From Glutamicibacter creatinolyticus (GTDB lineage: Bacteria > Actinomycetota > Actinomycetes > Actinomycetales > Micrococcaceae), in assembly GCF_006094275.1 (NCBI RefSeq), contig NZ_CP034412.1, forward strand, positions 186,001 through 250,000: a stretch of DNA of 64,000 nt. The letters run 5' to 3'. The position numbers and the translations under genes were made by a program. The notes under the pieces were generated by a model. It had not been told where the DNA came from, did not search any database, and saw only the letters and a program-made list of their open reading frames with translations. The stretch's first letter is position 1. Every line of letters begins with the position of its first letter. Below, piece by piece: positions 33,549-43,030 of this stretch.

Positions 33549-34481
33549 ATGATCGATGCCCGTCTCCACACGCTGCGCGTGTTCGCCACCTGCGGCACCG
33601 TGGCGGCCACGGCCGAGCTCACCGGCTACTCCCCGTCGGCGGTCTCCGCGCAGCTGCGCGAACTGCAGCGCTCGCTGGGCATTGAGCTGCTGGTCCGTGA
33701 CGGGCGGGGCGTGCGGCTCACCGCGGCCGGTCGGCACCTGGTGGCGGGTTCGGATGACCTGGTCGCGCAGTGGGAGGGGCTGCGCGCTGCGGCCCTGCGC
33801 GCCGATGAGCAGGTGCCGGCGCAGTTTGGCCTGGGCGGGTTCTCCAGTGCCGCCGCGCAGCTGCTGGCCCCGCTGGCCGCCGCGCTGCGCGAAACCCGGC
33901 CCACCCTGGCGGTACGCCTGATCGAGGCCAGCCCGGCACGCTGCTACGAACTGCTGGTGGCCGAACGCATTGACCTGGCGGTCGTGGTGGCAATGCAGGC
34001 AGACAGCGTGGGGGAGGAGGACCCCCGCTTTGAGCAGACGTTCCTGCTCAACGATCCGCTGGACGTGTTGGTCCCGGCCGGGCATCGGCTGGCCGAGCGG
34101 GTCTCGGTGCGCCTGGAGGAGCTGGCCTCCGAGCCCTGGATTACCGACACCGTCGGATCTACCTACCGGGCGCTGTTTACGGCGGCCTTCACCGCGGTGG
34201 GCGCCACCCCGCGCATTGCCCACGAGTCCCTGGAGTGGGAGACCATGATCGCCTTCGTCGGTGCCGGGCTCGGGGTGGGCCTGTTGCCGCGGCTGGCACC
34301 CATCGGTGGGCATGAAAATGTGCGCAGGCTGCGACTGACCGGGCCAGGACGCCCCACCCGACGCATCGTCGCCGCCGCGCGGCGCGGCAGCATGGACTCC
34401 CCGCTGATTGGTCAATGCCTGCAGATCCTGCAGGGGAGGGCGCGCAGCATCCTGGACGAGCGGCTGGACGAGGAGACGTAG
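33549..34481 (+). CDS. LysR family transcriptional regulator
   Basis: 310 aa from ATG 33549. The N-terminal helix-turn-helix (~5-60) reads GTVAATAELTGYSPSAVSAQL, followed by the periplasmic-binding-like effector domain (~90-300). Divergent from gbcAB and upstream of fdhA, it is the probable activator of betaine catabolism here. The ~155-bp divergent region is AT-rich near the regulator start. Effector unknown. Confidence 0.88.
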   Translation: MIDARLHTLRVFATCGTVAATAELTGYSPSAVSAQLRELQRSLGIELLVRDGRGVRLTAAGRHLVAGSDDLVAQWEGLRAAALRADEQVPAQFGLGGFSSAAAQLLAPLAAALRETRPTLAVRLIEASPARCYELLVAERIDLAVVVAMQADSVGEEDPRFEQTFLLNDPLDVLVPAGHRLAERVSVRLEELASEPWITDTVGSTYRALFTAAFTAVGATPRIAHESLEWETMIAFVGAGLGVGLLPRLAPIGGHENVRRLRLTGPGRPTRRIVAAARRGSMDSPLIGQCLQILQGRARSILDERLDEET

Positions 34482-34543
34482 GTCGAGCCGACCACGGAGC
34501 GCACCCTTGACACCCCCTGTGACGCAGAGCACACTGTTGCTAG

Positions 34544-34563
34544 GTTGGACTCATTTATCCAAC
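34544..34563. promoter_or_regulatory. Inverted repeat GTTGGA-N8-TCCAAC before fdhA
   Basis: A 6-8-6 inverted repeat in the AT-rich upstream region of fdhA, ~28 bp before its GTG start. Size and symmetry fit a dimeric regulator site, possibly for the neighbouring LysR protein. Confidence 0.4.
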
Positions 34564-34591
34564 TTATATTTAACAAGGCGGAGGTTCTCAG

Positions 34592-35806
34592 GTGGGAAAC
34601 AAGGCAGTGAGCTACGCAGGACCGGGCAAGGTCGAGGTCATCGACACCCCCTATCCGGAATTCGTCCTGCGCGACGGGCCCGGGGTGCACCCAGACAACG
34701 TCGGACGCAAGGTGGAGCACGGGGTGATCCTGCGAACCATCGCCACCAACATCTGCGGTTCGGACCAACACATGGTGCGCGGACGCACCACCGCCCCCTC
34801 GGGCCTGGTGCTCGGGCATGAAATCACCGGTGAAGTCATCGAGGTGGGGCGGGACGTCGAGTTCGTCAAGGTCGGGGACGTCGTCTCGGTGCCGTTCAAC
34901 ATCTCCTGCGGCCGGTGCCGCAACTGCAAGGAAGGCAAGACCGGCATCTGCCTGAACGTGAACCCGGACCGTCCCGGCTCCGCCTACGGGTACGTGGACA
35001 TGGGCGGCTGGGTGGGTGGCCAGGCCGAATACGTGCTCGTTCCCTACGCGGACTGGAACGTGCTGAAGTTCCCCGACCGCGACCAGGCGATGGAGAAGAT
35101 CCTGGACCTGGCGATGCTCTCGGACATTTTCCCCACCGGGTACCACGGGGCCGTGGGCGCCGGGGTGGGTGTGGGATCAACCGTGTACGTGGCCGGCGCC
35201 GGCCCGGTGGGCCTGGCCGCCGCCACCTCCGCCCAGCTGCTGGGCGCCGCGGTGGTCATCGTCGGGGACCTGAACGCCGACCGGTTGGCCCAGGCCCGCA
35301 GCTTCGGCTGCGAAACCGTGGATGTCTCCCAGGGCGACCCCGGTGAGCAGATAGAACAGATCCTGGGCGTGCCGGAGGTGGAGTGCGGGATCGACGCGGT
35401 CGGGTTCGAGGCCCGCGGCCACGGCCACGAGGCGGCCACCGAGCAGCCGGCCACGGTGCTGAACTCGCTGATGGAGATCACCCGCGCCGGTGGCCACCTG
35501 GGGATCCCGGGGCTGTACGTCACCGGGGATCCGGGTGCCGCCGATGAGGCGGCGAAGGTCGGTTCGCTGTCGATGCGCTTCGGCCTGGGCTTCGCCAAAT
35601 CCCACACCTTCGTCACCGGACAGTGCCCGGTGATGAAGTACCACCGCGGGCTAATGCACGCGATCCTGGCCGACAAGGTGTCCATTGCCAGGAACGTGAA
35701 CGCAACGACCATTTCCCTGGATGAGGCCCCGGCCGGGTACGCGGCCTTCGACGAGGGGGCGGCACAAAAATTCGTGCTTGACCCGCACGGCCTGATTCGC
35801 GGCTAA
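34592..35806 (+). CDS. fdhA: Glutathione-independent formaldehyde dehydrogenase
   Basis: A 404-aa zinc-dependent medium-chain dehydrogenase of the Pseudomonas FdhA type. It opens with GNKAVSYAGPGKVEV, the catalytic-zinc region is TNICGSDQHMVRGR and GHEITGEV, the structural-zinc Cys cluster is CGRCRNCKEGKTGIC and the NAD loop GAGPVGLAAA. It oxidises formaldehyde to formate without thiol cofactor. The fit to formaldehyde released by betaine demethylation is direct. GTG start after GGAGG. Confidence 0.93.
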   Translation: MGNKAVSYAGPGKVEVIDTPYPEFVLRDGPGVHPDNVGRKVEHGVILRTIATNICGSDQHMVRGRTTAPSGLVLGHEITGEVIEVGRDVEFVKVGDVVSVPFNISCGRCRNCKEGKTGICLNVNPDRPGSAYGYVDMGGWVGGQAEYVLVPYADWNVLKFPDRDQAMEKILDLAMLSDIFPTGYHGAVGAGVGVGSTVYVAGAGPVGLAAATSAQLLGAAVVIVGDLNADRLAQARSFGCETVDVSQGDPGEQIEQILGVPEVECGIDAVGFEARGHGHEAATEQPATVLNSLMEITRAGGHLGIPGLYVTGDPGAADEAAKVGSLSMRFGLGFAKSHTFVTGQCPVMKYHRGLMHAILADKVSIARNVNATTISLDEAPAGYAAFDEGAAQKFVLDPHGLIRG

Positions 35807-36217
35807 ACGCCGAAGGCGGGCGCAATGCGGGGGCGCGGGGGCGGGGAGGCGAGGAATTTCACATCCCCGCCCCTGGCACTGCATGGCACAAGGGCAAAAA
35901 GCGTTCTGGTGGGAACGGGATCGGGGGCAAAAAAGACCGTGGGGCTTGACCTGACTTGCCTGCATCCAACAGTATTGAACGCAGACCTTAGGGCCGCGGT
36001 GGGCCGTGTTGGCCGTTGTCGCATGCATCTGAACGGCGGGCTCGCCGATCTTCGAAGCGCCGCCGTTTCCGGCCCCTGCCGTCTGCTGGCCCGCCCGACT
36101 GGGGCCATGCAACCGTTCCGCTGCCACCGCCTGGCAGCCTGCCGTCCGGAGCGCGCCGCCGCCGAGTCGATGATTTCCCCGTCGGCAGCGCCGTCCTGCC
36201 AGTGAAGGAAGAACGTA
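35807..36217. other. 411-bp spacer between fdhA and the BCCT gene
   Basis: No gene is supported. A short stem (CGCC-GAA-GGCG) follows the fdhA stop. The region was inspected for a glycine riboswitch and none was recognised. It probably carries the promoter and leader of the transporter, whose Shine-Dalgarno (GAAGGAAG) lies at its right end. Confidence 0.5.
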
Positions 36218-38131
36218 ATGAAGCCAAGTGATCAATCGATCCAGGAGCTCGTGGGTGAGCTGCACACAGCTCGCAAACGCCGCCCCCGGAAATACACCGC
36301 CTCCGGCACCGACTACTGGGTGTTCGGCATTGCCGGCTGCCTGGCCCTGGCGTTCATCGCCTGGGGGTTCGTTTCCCCCGAGGGCCTGGGCGCAGTGGCC
36401 GGCAAGGCACTGGATTGGGTGATCACCAACACCGGCTGGCTGTTCGTCATCGCCGCCTCGGTGTTCGCGGTCTTCGTGATCGTGCTCGCTTCGAAGAACT
36501 TCGGGCGCATCCCGCTGGGCAAGGACGGGGAAAAGCCCGAATTCAGCACGGTCTCCTGGATCTCGATGATGTTTGCCACCGGCATGGGCATTGGCCTGGT
36601 GTTCTACGGGGTGGGCGAACCGCTGTTCTTCTACATGTCCCCGCCGCCGGGAACCGTGGAGGGGCAGACCGATGCGGCGCTGAGCACCGCCATGGGCACC
36701 ACCTTGTTCCACTGGACGCTCTACCCGTGGGCGATGTACGCCATTGTGGGCCTGGGCATGGCCTACGGCAGCTTCCGCCTGGGCCGCCCGCAGCTGTTCT
36801 CCTCCATGTTCTCCTCGATCTTCGGCGAGCGCGCCATCCACGGCTGGGGCGGACGCACCATCAACATCCTGGCCATCCTGGCCACGCTGTTCGGCTCGGC
36901 CTGTTCGCTGGGCCTGGGCGCCCTGCAGATCGGCGGCGGCATCCAGGCCACCGGCGTGATGGAGAACGTCGGCTCGGGCATCCTGGTGATCATCATTGCC
37001 ATCCTCACCGCCCTGTTCGTGGCCTCCGCGGTCTCCGGCATTGAGCGCGGCATCCAGTGGCTGTCCAACACCAACATGGTGCTGGCCCTGGTTCTGGCGC
37101 TGATTGTCTTCATCGGCGGCCCGACCCTGTTCATCCTGAACGTCATCCCGAACGCGATTGGCGCGTTCATCCGCGACCTGCCGGAAATGGCCTCGCGCAC
37201 CGCGGCCTCCACCGACGGGACCATGGCCGACTGGCTTTCGTCCTGGACCGTGTTCTACTGGGCCTGGTGGGTGTCATGGACCCCGTTCGTGGGTCTGTTC
37301 ATTGCCCGCATCTCCCGTGGGCGCAGCATCCGCCAGTTCGTCACCGGCGTGCTGCTGGTGCCCTCGACCGTGACCCTGCTGTGGTTCGCGATCTTTGGCG
37401 GCGGCGCAATCGGCCTGCAGGAACGCGCGCAGCGTTCGGGGGATTCGGGCCAGGCGCTGGCCAGCATTGTTGACGGCGCCCCGGACATCAACTTCGACCT
37501 GGTGCTCTTCGACCTGCTGGAGAAGCTGCCGGTGCCCGGCTGGGTGGCGGTGGTGCTGATGGTGGTCACGGTGCTGCTGATCGCGATCTTCTTCGTCACC
37601 GGCGCCGACTCGGCCTCCATCGTAATGGGGGCGCTCAGTGAGCGCGGGGCTGAACACCCGACCCGCAAGTCCGTGATCTTCTGGGGCGTCGCGGTGGGCG
37701 CCGTGGCGGCGGTGATGCTGCTGGCCGGCGGGGACCACCCGGCGGCGGCCCTGAACGGGCTGAAGAACATCACGATTGTCTCGGCTCTGCCCTTCGTGCT
37801 GGTGATGCTGCTGCTGTGCGTGGCCATCTGGAAGGATCTGAGCCGCGACCCGCTGGTCATCCAGAACAAGGTGGCCCGTGAGGTGCTGGAGCAGTCGGTG
37901 GCCGAGGGCGTGGAACGCCATGAGGGCGGGCACTTCAGCCTGATGACGACCGAAATCGACATCATCACCATCGAACGGGCCCCGGCCCCGCACGACACGA
38001 TCGTCTACGAGGAAGGGCAGCAGCCGCCGGCCAAGCCGGTGACCGATGAGGACCGCCCCGACCCGGAAGGGGAGAACCCGCGGACCGGGGACGATGACCC
38101 GCAGTCCGATGGCACTGATCCCCGGAAATAG
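36218..38131 (+). CDS. BCCT family transporter (betaine/choline/carnitine)
   Basis: 637 aa with about 12 helices. The BCCT marks are MMFATGMGIGLVFYGVGEP, FHWTLYPWAMYAIVG and WAWWVSWTPFVGLFIARISRG, which includes the aromatic trimethylammonium-binding box. An extended charged C-terminus (~545-637), rich in Glu, Asp and Pro, resembles the osmosensing tails of BetP-type carriers. It likely imports glycine betaine for the demethylase cluster and/or for osmoprotection. Confidence 0.9.
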   Translation: MKPSDQSIQELVGELHTARKRRPRKYTASGTDYWVFGIAGCLALAFIAWGFVSPEGLGAVAGKALDWVITNTGWLFVIAASVFAVFVIVLASKNFGRIPLGKDGEKPEFSTVSWISMMFATGMGIGLVFYGVGEPLFFYMSPPPGTVEGQTDAALSTAMGTTLFHWTLYPWAMYAIVGLGMAYGSFRLGRPQLFSSMFSSIFGERAIHGWGGRTINILAILATLFGSACSLGLGALQIGGGIQATGVMENVGSGILVIIIAILTALFVASAVSGIERGIQWLSNTNMVLALVLALIVFIGGPTLFILNVIPNAIGAFIRDLPEMASRTAASTDGTMADWLSSWTVFYWAWWVSWTPFVGLFIARISRGRSIRQFVTGVLLVPSTVTLLWFAIFGGGAIGLQERAQRSGDSGQALASIVDGAPDINFDLVLFDLLEKLPVPGWVAVVLMVVTVLLIAIFFVTGADSASIVMGALSERGAEHPTRKSVIFWGVAVGAVAAVMLLAGGDHPAAALNGLKNITIVSALPFVLVMLLLCVAIWKDLSRDPLVIQNKVAREVLEQSVAEGVERHEGGHFSLMTTEIDIITIERAPAPHDTIVYEEGQQPPAKPVTDEDRPDPEGENPRTGDDDPQSDGTDPRK

Positions 38132-38180
38132 CCGGCCCACCGGCTAGGCACCGGCCGGGCGTACGCCCCGGCGGGCACCA

Positions 38181-38236
38181 CAACGGCCTTGCCCCGCCCC
38201 GCGCAGCTCACTGCGTGGGGCGGGGCAAGGCCGTTG
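38181..38236. terminator. Strong bidirectional terminator
   Basis: A 20-base arm (CAACGGCCTTGCCCCGCCCC) pairs perfectly with its partner, and an inner GCGCAG/CTGCGT stem with loop CTCA extends it to ~26 bp. It separates the plus-strand BCCT gene from the minus-strand acs gene. Confidence 0.85.
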
Positions 38237-38270
38237 TTCTCCAAGAGGCTCAGCCCAGCGGGCCCGGCGC

Positions 38271-40229
38271 CTAGCGGTGGCGGCAGATTTGCTCCAGCTT
38301 CGCGATGCATGGCTCGTTTTGCAGGCTGGTGGTGTCACCCAGTTCGGTGCCCTGGAACAGCTGGGTCAGCAGCCGGCGCATGATCTTTCCGGAGCGGGTC
38401 TTGGGCACGTCCGGGACCAGCACCACGTCCCGCGGCTTGGCGATCGGGCCGATCTGCCGGCGCACGGTCTCCCGCAGCTCTGCCACGAACGCCTCGCGCC
38501 TCGCCGCGGTGGCCGCATCCGGTGCGGCCGCGACCAGCGACTGGTCCAGCGGCACCACGAACGCGGTGGCCGCGTGCCCGGTGGTGGCATCCGGGGTGGG
38601 GCACACCCCGGCCTCCACGACGCCCGGATGGGTGACCAGCGCCGATTCGATTTCAATGGTGGACAGCCGGTGCCCGGAGATGTTGATGACGTCATCGGTG
38701 CGTCCCAGGATCCAGATGTCCTCATCCGCATCGAACCGGGCCCCGTCCCCGGCCAGGAACCAGCCCTGCTCGGCGTACTGCTTCCAGTAGCTGGTGTAGT
38801 AGCGCCGCGCATCGCCCCACACGGTGCGGGCCATTGCCGGACCGGTGCGGGTGATGACGATGTTGCCCTGTTCGCCGGGGGCCACACGTGTTCCCTGGGC
38901 GTCCACGATGTCCACCGCGACCCCCGGGGTGGCTCGCGCGGCACAGCCGGGCTTGAAGCCGGTGTCGGTGGGCCGCGGGGAGAGGATCGTCGCCCCGGAC
39001 TCGGACTGCCACCAGGTGTCCACCATGGGGATGCCTTCGGCGGTGTTGCGTCCCACTTCGGTGCGCAGCCAGCGCCAGGCTTCCGGGTTCACCGCCTCGC
39101 CCACGGTGCCGCCCACCCGGATGGAGGACAGGTCATAGTGTGCCGGGATGCCGTCGGGGAACCAGCCCATGAGGGAACGCACCAGGGTGGGGGCCGTGTA
39201 GTAGCTGGTGACCTTGTAGCGTTCGATGATCTCAAAATGCCGTCCCGGGTGCGGAGCGTTGGGCACCCCCTCGTAGATCACCTGGGTGACCCCGTTGGCC
39301 AGGGGACCATAGATTTCGTAGGTGTGGGCGGTGACCCAGGCCAGGTCCGCCGTGCACCAGTGCACGTCCAGCTCGCGCAGCGCCGGGTCCGGGTTGGCGA
39401 ACAACAGGTTGTGGCTGTAGGCGGCCTGGGTCAGGTAGCCGCCGGTGGTGTGCACCAGCCCCTTGGGCTTGCCGGTGGTCCCGGAGGTGTACATGATGAA
39501 CAGCGGGGTTTCGGCGTCAAAGGCCTGGGCCTGGTGTTCGGTGGGCTGGCTGTCCACCAGCTCGTGCCACCACACGTCCCGTCCCTCGGTCCAGGCGATG
39601 TCGCACCCGGTGCGCCGGATCACCAGCACGTTCTCAATGTTGTTCTCCCCGGCCACCGCCGTGTCCGCGTTGTCCTTGACCGGGACGGCGGCGCCGCGGC
39701 GAAACTGGCCGTCCGTGGTGACCAGCAGCTTCGCTGCGGTGTCCTCGACCCGGAACTTCAGGGCCGCGGCGGAGAACCCGCCGAAAACCAGGGAGTGGAT
39801 CGCGCCAATGCGGGCGCAGGCCAGGGTGATGACCACCGTCTCCACCAGCACCGGCAGGTAGATGACCACCCGGTCACCCTTCCCGATGCCCAGTTCGGTC
39901 AGCGCGTTCGCGGCCTGGCATACCCGTTCGGCCAGTTCCCGGTAGGTGACGGTCTCCCGGTCCCCGGGTTCCCCCTCGAAGTACAGGGCCACCTTCTCAC
40001 CGCGGCCGGCCGCCACATGCCGGTCCGTGCAGTTCACGGCGGCGTTCAGCGTGCCGCCCAGGTACCAGGAAATCTGCGGGCCGCGTTCGGCGGCGGGGTC
40101 GGCGGCAACGATCCGGGAGGTGGTGTGCCATCGGGTGTCCCAGTCCAGCAGGTTCGCCGCTTCATCCCAGAAGCGCTGGCGGGTGGCTTCGTCGGTGCTT
40201 TCCTCGGAGGTGAGGTCGATGGTTGTCAT
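38271..40229 (-). CDS. acsA: Acetyl-CoA synthetase
   Basis: 652 aa, AMP-forming acetate-CoA ligase. The ATP loop YTSGTTGKPKGLVH, the WWQSESGA specificity region and the C-terminal SGKIMRR with the regulatory/catalytic lysine are all present. It begins only 32 bp after the end of the sulfonate ABC permease gene on the same strand, with no terminator seen between, so it may be transcribed from the S-box-controlled ssu promoter. A role in using acetate derived from C2 sulfonates is an inference. Confidence 0.95.
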   Translation of the reverse strand: MTTIDLTSEESTDEATRQRFWDEAANLLDWDTRWHTTSRIVAADPAAERGPQISWYLGGTLNAAVNCTDRHVAAGRGEKVALYFEGEPGDRETVTYRELAERVCQAANALTELGIGKGDRVVIYLPVLVETVVITLACARIGAIHSLVFGGFSAAALKFRVEDTAAKLLVTTDGQFRRGAAVPVKDNADTAVAGENNIENVLVIRRTGCDIAWTEGRDVWWHELVDSQPTEHQAQAFDAETPLFIMYTSGTTGKPKGLVHTTGGYLTQAAYSHNLLFANPDPALRELDVHWCTADLAWVTAHTYEIYGPLANGVTQVIYEGVPNAPHPGRHFEIIERYKVTSYYTAPTLVRSLMGWFPDGIPAHYDLSSIRVGGTVGEAVNPEAWRWLRTEVGRNTAEGIPMVDTWWQSESGATILSPRPTDTGFKPGCAARATPGVAVDIVDAQGTRVAPGEQGNIVITRTGPAMARTVWGDARRYYTSYWKQYAEQGWFLAGDGARFDADEDIWILGRTDDVINISGHRLSTIEIESALVTHPGVVEAGVCPTPDATTGHAATAFVVPLDQSLVAAAPDAATAARREAFVAELRETVRRQIGPIAKPRDVVLVPDVPKTRSGKIMRRLLTQLFQGTELGDTTSLQNEPCIAKLEQICRHR

Positions 40230-40261
40230 CGAAGAAAATCCTTTACACGTGGTCGCGGGCC

Positions 40262-41086
40262 CTAGGCCCAGCGGGCAATGGCCTTGCGTTCGGCGATGGA
40301 CAGCAGGGCATCGGTGAGTTTGCCGAAGATCGCCAGCAAGATGATGGTCAGGATCAGGCGGTCAATGCGCCCATTGTTTTGGGAATCGGTGAGCAGGAAC
40401 CCCAGGCCCATGGAGGCGCCGAGCAGTTCGGCCGCCACCAGGAACAGCCATGCCTGGGCCAGGGCCAGGCGCAGCCCGGAGAAGATCGCGGGAACCACGG
40501 CCGGCAGCTGAACGGTGCGCAACAGGCGCAGGCCCCGGTAGCCAAAGGAGCGGGCCGCCTCCACCAGCTGGGGATCCACGTGGCGCAGCGCCAGGGAGAC
40601 GGTGGTGAAGACCGGGAAGAAGGCGCCGATGATGATCAGGGTGACCTTGGAGTCCTCACCCATCTTCATCCACAGCACCAGCAGCGGAACCCAGGCCAGT
40701 GACGGGACCGCGCGCAGCGCCCCGATGCTCAGGCTCAGCAGGGCATCGGCCAGCTTCGATAGTCCCACCAGGGCACCGAAGACCAGGCCCAGCAGCGAAC
40801 CGGCGGCAAAGCCCAACAGGACCCGCTGGGCGGAGATGCCTATGTGGGTCCACAGCTCGCCGCGCTCCAGCAGGTCAACGGCGGCGGTGATGACGGAGGC
40901 CGGGGTGGGCAGCGCATAGGAGGGCACCAGTCCGCTTGTCGTGGCCAACTGCCACGCCACCAGGACCAGGGCGGGGACAACCAGGCCCACCAGCCAGTGC
41001 GGGAGCCCCAGCAGTGCGGCGAGCAGCCCGGCGCGCGGGGCATCGGCTTGTGTGGTGGCCGGCTGCTGGTCAACAGGAGCGGTCAT
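40262..41086 (-). CDS. ssuC: Sulfonate ABC transporter permease
   Basis: 274 aa, six predicted membrane helices, BPD-type permease fold with the EAA loop EAARSFGYRGLRLLRTVQLPA. It resembles SsuC/TauC. It follows the substrate-binding protein gene by 3 bp. With SsuB and SsuA it forms a complete importer; aliphatic sulfonates or taurine are the expected substrates. Confidence 0.9.
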   Translation of the reverse strand: MTAPVDQQPATTQADAPRAGLLAALLGLPHWLVGLVVPALVLVAWQLATTSGLVPSYALPTPASVITAAVDLLERGELWTHIGISAQRVLLGFAAGSLLGLVFGALVGLSKLADALLSLSIGALRAVPSLAWVPLLVLWMKMGEDSKVTLIIIGAFFPVFTTVSLALRHVDPQLVEAARSFGYRGLRLLRTVQLPAVVPAIFSGLRLALAQAWLFLVAAELLGASMGLGFLLTDSQNNGRIDRLILTIILLAIFGKLTDALLSIAERKAIARWA

Positions 41087-41089
41087 CGC

Positions 41090-42103
41090 CTATTCACCCG
41101 CAATCTGTGAGGCATCGGCCTGCCGGGCAAACTGGTCGTCAACCAGGGTGTCCAGTGCGGCGTCCACCTCGGCTTGGCTCTTCACATCGCCGCTGTCGAC
41201 AAACACCGGCCCAATGTTGCCCAGCACCTGAACGAACTTCTCGCCCGGGACCGCCGCCACGTCGAGGTTGGATCGCTCGGAGATGACCGTGTCGGCGACC
41301 TGAGCGTCCAGTCCGGCGACATCGGCCAGGATCTGTGCGGTTTCCTCCGGGTGGCTGCCGGCCCACTGGCGCGCCTTCTCATAGGCGTCAACCACGGTCT
41401 GCGCCACTTCCGGGCTGTCCTTGAGGAAGTCCTCACGGGCGTTGAGCGCCCCATAGGTGTTGAAGTCCAGGTTGCGGTACAGCAGGCGTGCCCCGTCCTG
41501 TTCGGCGGACGCCATGATCGGGTCCAGTCCGCTCCAGGCATCCACCGAGCCGTTGGCCAAAGCGGTGCGCCCGTCGGCGTGCTGCACGTTCTGCAACGTG
41601 ATGTCCTTTTCCCCCAACCCCGCCTCCTGCAGGGCCTGCAGCAGGAAGAAGTAGGGGTCGGTGCCCTTGGTGGCCGCGACCTGCTTGCCCTTCAGGTCGG
41701 CGACCGAGGAAACCGGTGAATCCTTGCCCACGACCAGTGCTGACCATTCGGGCTGCGAGTACAACGCGATCGTCTTGATCGGGGAACCGTTGGAGCGGGC
41801 CAGCAGGGCGGCGGATCCGGCGGTGGAGCCCACGTCGATGGCGTCCGCACGCAGTGCCTCGTTGGCCTTGTTTGACCCGGCCGACTGGATCCATTCGACG
41901 CTGATGCCGTCGTCGGCCAGCGCATCCTCCAGCCATCCCTTTTCCTTCAGCACCAGGCTCAGGGGGTTGTAGGTCGCATAGTCGAGGGTCAGGGTCTCAC
42001 CGGCAGCGGCGTTCTCCCCGGCGCAGCCGCTGAGGCTGCTCGCGGCCAATGCCACGGCGGCGAAGGTGAATGCGCAACGGCGGGACAGGATGAATTTTGA
42101 CAT
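41090..42103 (-). CDS. ssuA: Sulfonate ABC transporter substrate-binding lipoprotein
   Basis: 337 aa from ATG 42103. A lipoprotein signal peptide ends at SLSGC (C27). The mature part is an NMT1/THI5-like SsuA domain (TLDYATYNPLSLVLKEKGWL, AIDVGSTAGSAALLARSNG, KGKQVAATKGTDPYFFL). It captures sulfonates outside the membrane for SsuBC. It is the middle gene of ssuB-ssuA-ssuC. Confidence 0.9.
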   Translation of the reverse strand: MSKFILSRRCAFTFAAVALAASSLSGCAGENAAAGETLTLDYATYNPLSLVLKEKGWLEDALADDGISVEWIQSAGSNKANEALRADAIDVGSTAGSAALLARSNGSPIKTIALYSQPEWSALVVGKDSPVSSVADLKGKQVAATKGTDPYFFLLQALQEAGLGEKDITLQNVQHADGRTALANGSVDAWSGLDPIMASAEQDGARLLYRNLDFNTYGALNAREDFLKDSPEVAQTVVDAYEKARQWAGSHPEETAQILADVAGLDAQVADTVISERSNLDVAAVPGEKFVQVLGNIGPVFVDSGDVKSQAEVDAALDTLVDDQFARQADASQIAGE

Positions 42104-42194
42104 GGGAATCCTTAGCGGGTGGGTTCGGCGGCGCACGGGAGCAGGCCCGGACGCAAGGGTGAGGGATGGGCAGGAAGGCGACGCGGCGCGGGGG

Positions 42195-43022
42195 TTAATG
42201 GCCCGACGGGTCGACACCGAGCAGCTGCAGCAGATGCGCGCGCTGGGCGGTGAATCCGGAACCCGTCCGGTTGCGGGGCCTGTGGGAGTTCAGGGGCAGG
42301 TCCTCGATGACCCCGGCCCCGTTCTGCTTCTGCTCCGCGTTCGGCCGCCGGTGCCCCAGGACAATGACGCGGTCGGCCAGGCTCAGGGCCTCGTCCACGT
42401 CATGGGTGACCATCAGCACCGTGGTCGGGAACGAACGGTGGATGTCCAGCAGCAGATCCTGCATTTTCAGGCGGGTCAGGGCATCCAGCGCGCCGAACGG
42501 TTCGTCCAGCAGCAGGACCCCGGGGCGCCGTGCCAGGGCGCGGGCCAGTGAAACGCGCTGGGCCATGCCCCCGGAAATCTCGCGCGGACGAAGTTCCGCC
42601 GCGTGGGTGAGTTCGGTCAGTTCCAGCAGCTCGGCGATCAGCTCGCGCCCGGCCTGGGCGGTCAGCTGCGGAGACAGGCCCAGGGCGATGTTCTGGCGCA
42701 CCGTCCGCCACGGCAGCAACCGGGGTTCCTGGAACGCCACCGCACAGCGGTCATCGATTCCCTCCACGGCGTGGCCGCCAATGCGGACCTGGCCGACACT
42801 GGGGTGATCCAGGCCGCTGACGGTGCGCAGCAGTGTGGACTTGCCGCAGCCGCTGGCGCCCAGGATGGCCACCACCTGACCGGCGGTGATCTGCAGGTCG
42901 ATGCCCGACAGGACCGTGCGGGTCTGCCGTCCTGCGGTGAACGAACGCCCCAGGTTGTGGAACTGAACCGATCGGGCAGTGGATGGCGCCACGGGTGTGG
43001 GCGACACAAGGACAGTACTCAT
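42195..43022 (-). CDS. ssuB: Sulfonate ABC transporter ATP-binding protein
   Basis: 275 aa. Walker A GASGCGKSTLLR, Q-loop FQEPRLLPW, signature SGGMAQR, Walker B VLLLDEPFGALD and the switch histidine THDVDEAL are complete. The ATG at 43022 is chosen because GGAG lies six bases upstream; upstream ATGs at 43028 and 43034 fall inside the riboswitch P1 helix. First gene of the ssu operon, directly behind an S-box aptamer. Confidence 0.93.
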   Translation of the reverse strand: MSTVLVSPTPVAPSTARSVQFHNLGRSFTAGRQTRTVLSGIDLQITAGQVVAILGASGCGKSTLLRTVSGLDHPSVGQVRIGGHAVEGIDDRCAVAFQEPRLLPWRTVRQNIALGLSPQLTAQAGRELIAELLELTELTHAAELRPREISGGMAQRVSLARALARRPGVLLLDEPFGALDALTRLKMQDLLLDIHRSFPTTVLMVTHDVDEALSLADRVIVLGHRRPNAEQKQNGAGVIEDLPLNSHRPRNRTGSGFTAQRAHLLQLLGVDPSGH

Positions 43023-43030
43023 TGTCATCT

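Noticed and set aside
35807-36217. Glycine riboswitch before the BCCT transporter
   Set aside because: The conserved glycine-aptamer core segments are absent.
38277-40265. 662-codon plus-strand frame opposite acsA
   Set aside because: Its full extent mirrors acsA; composition is typical of an antisense shadow in high-GC DNA.
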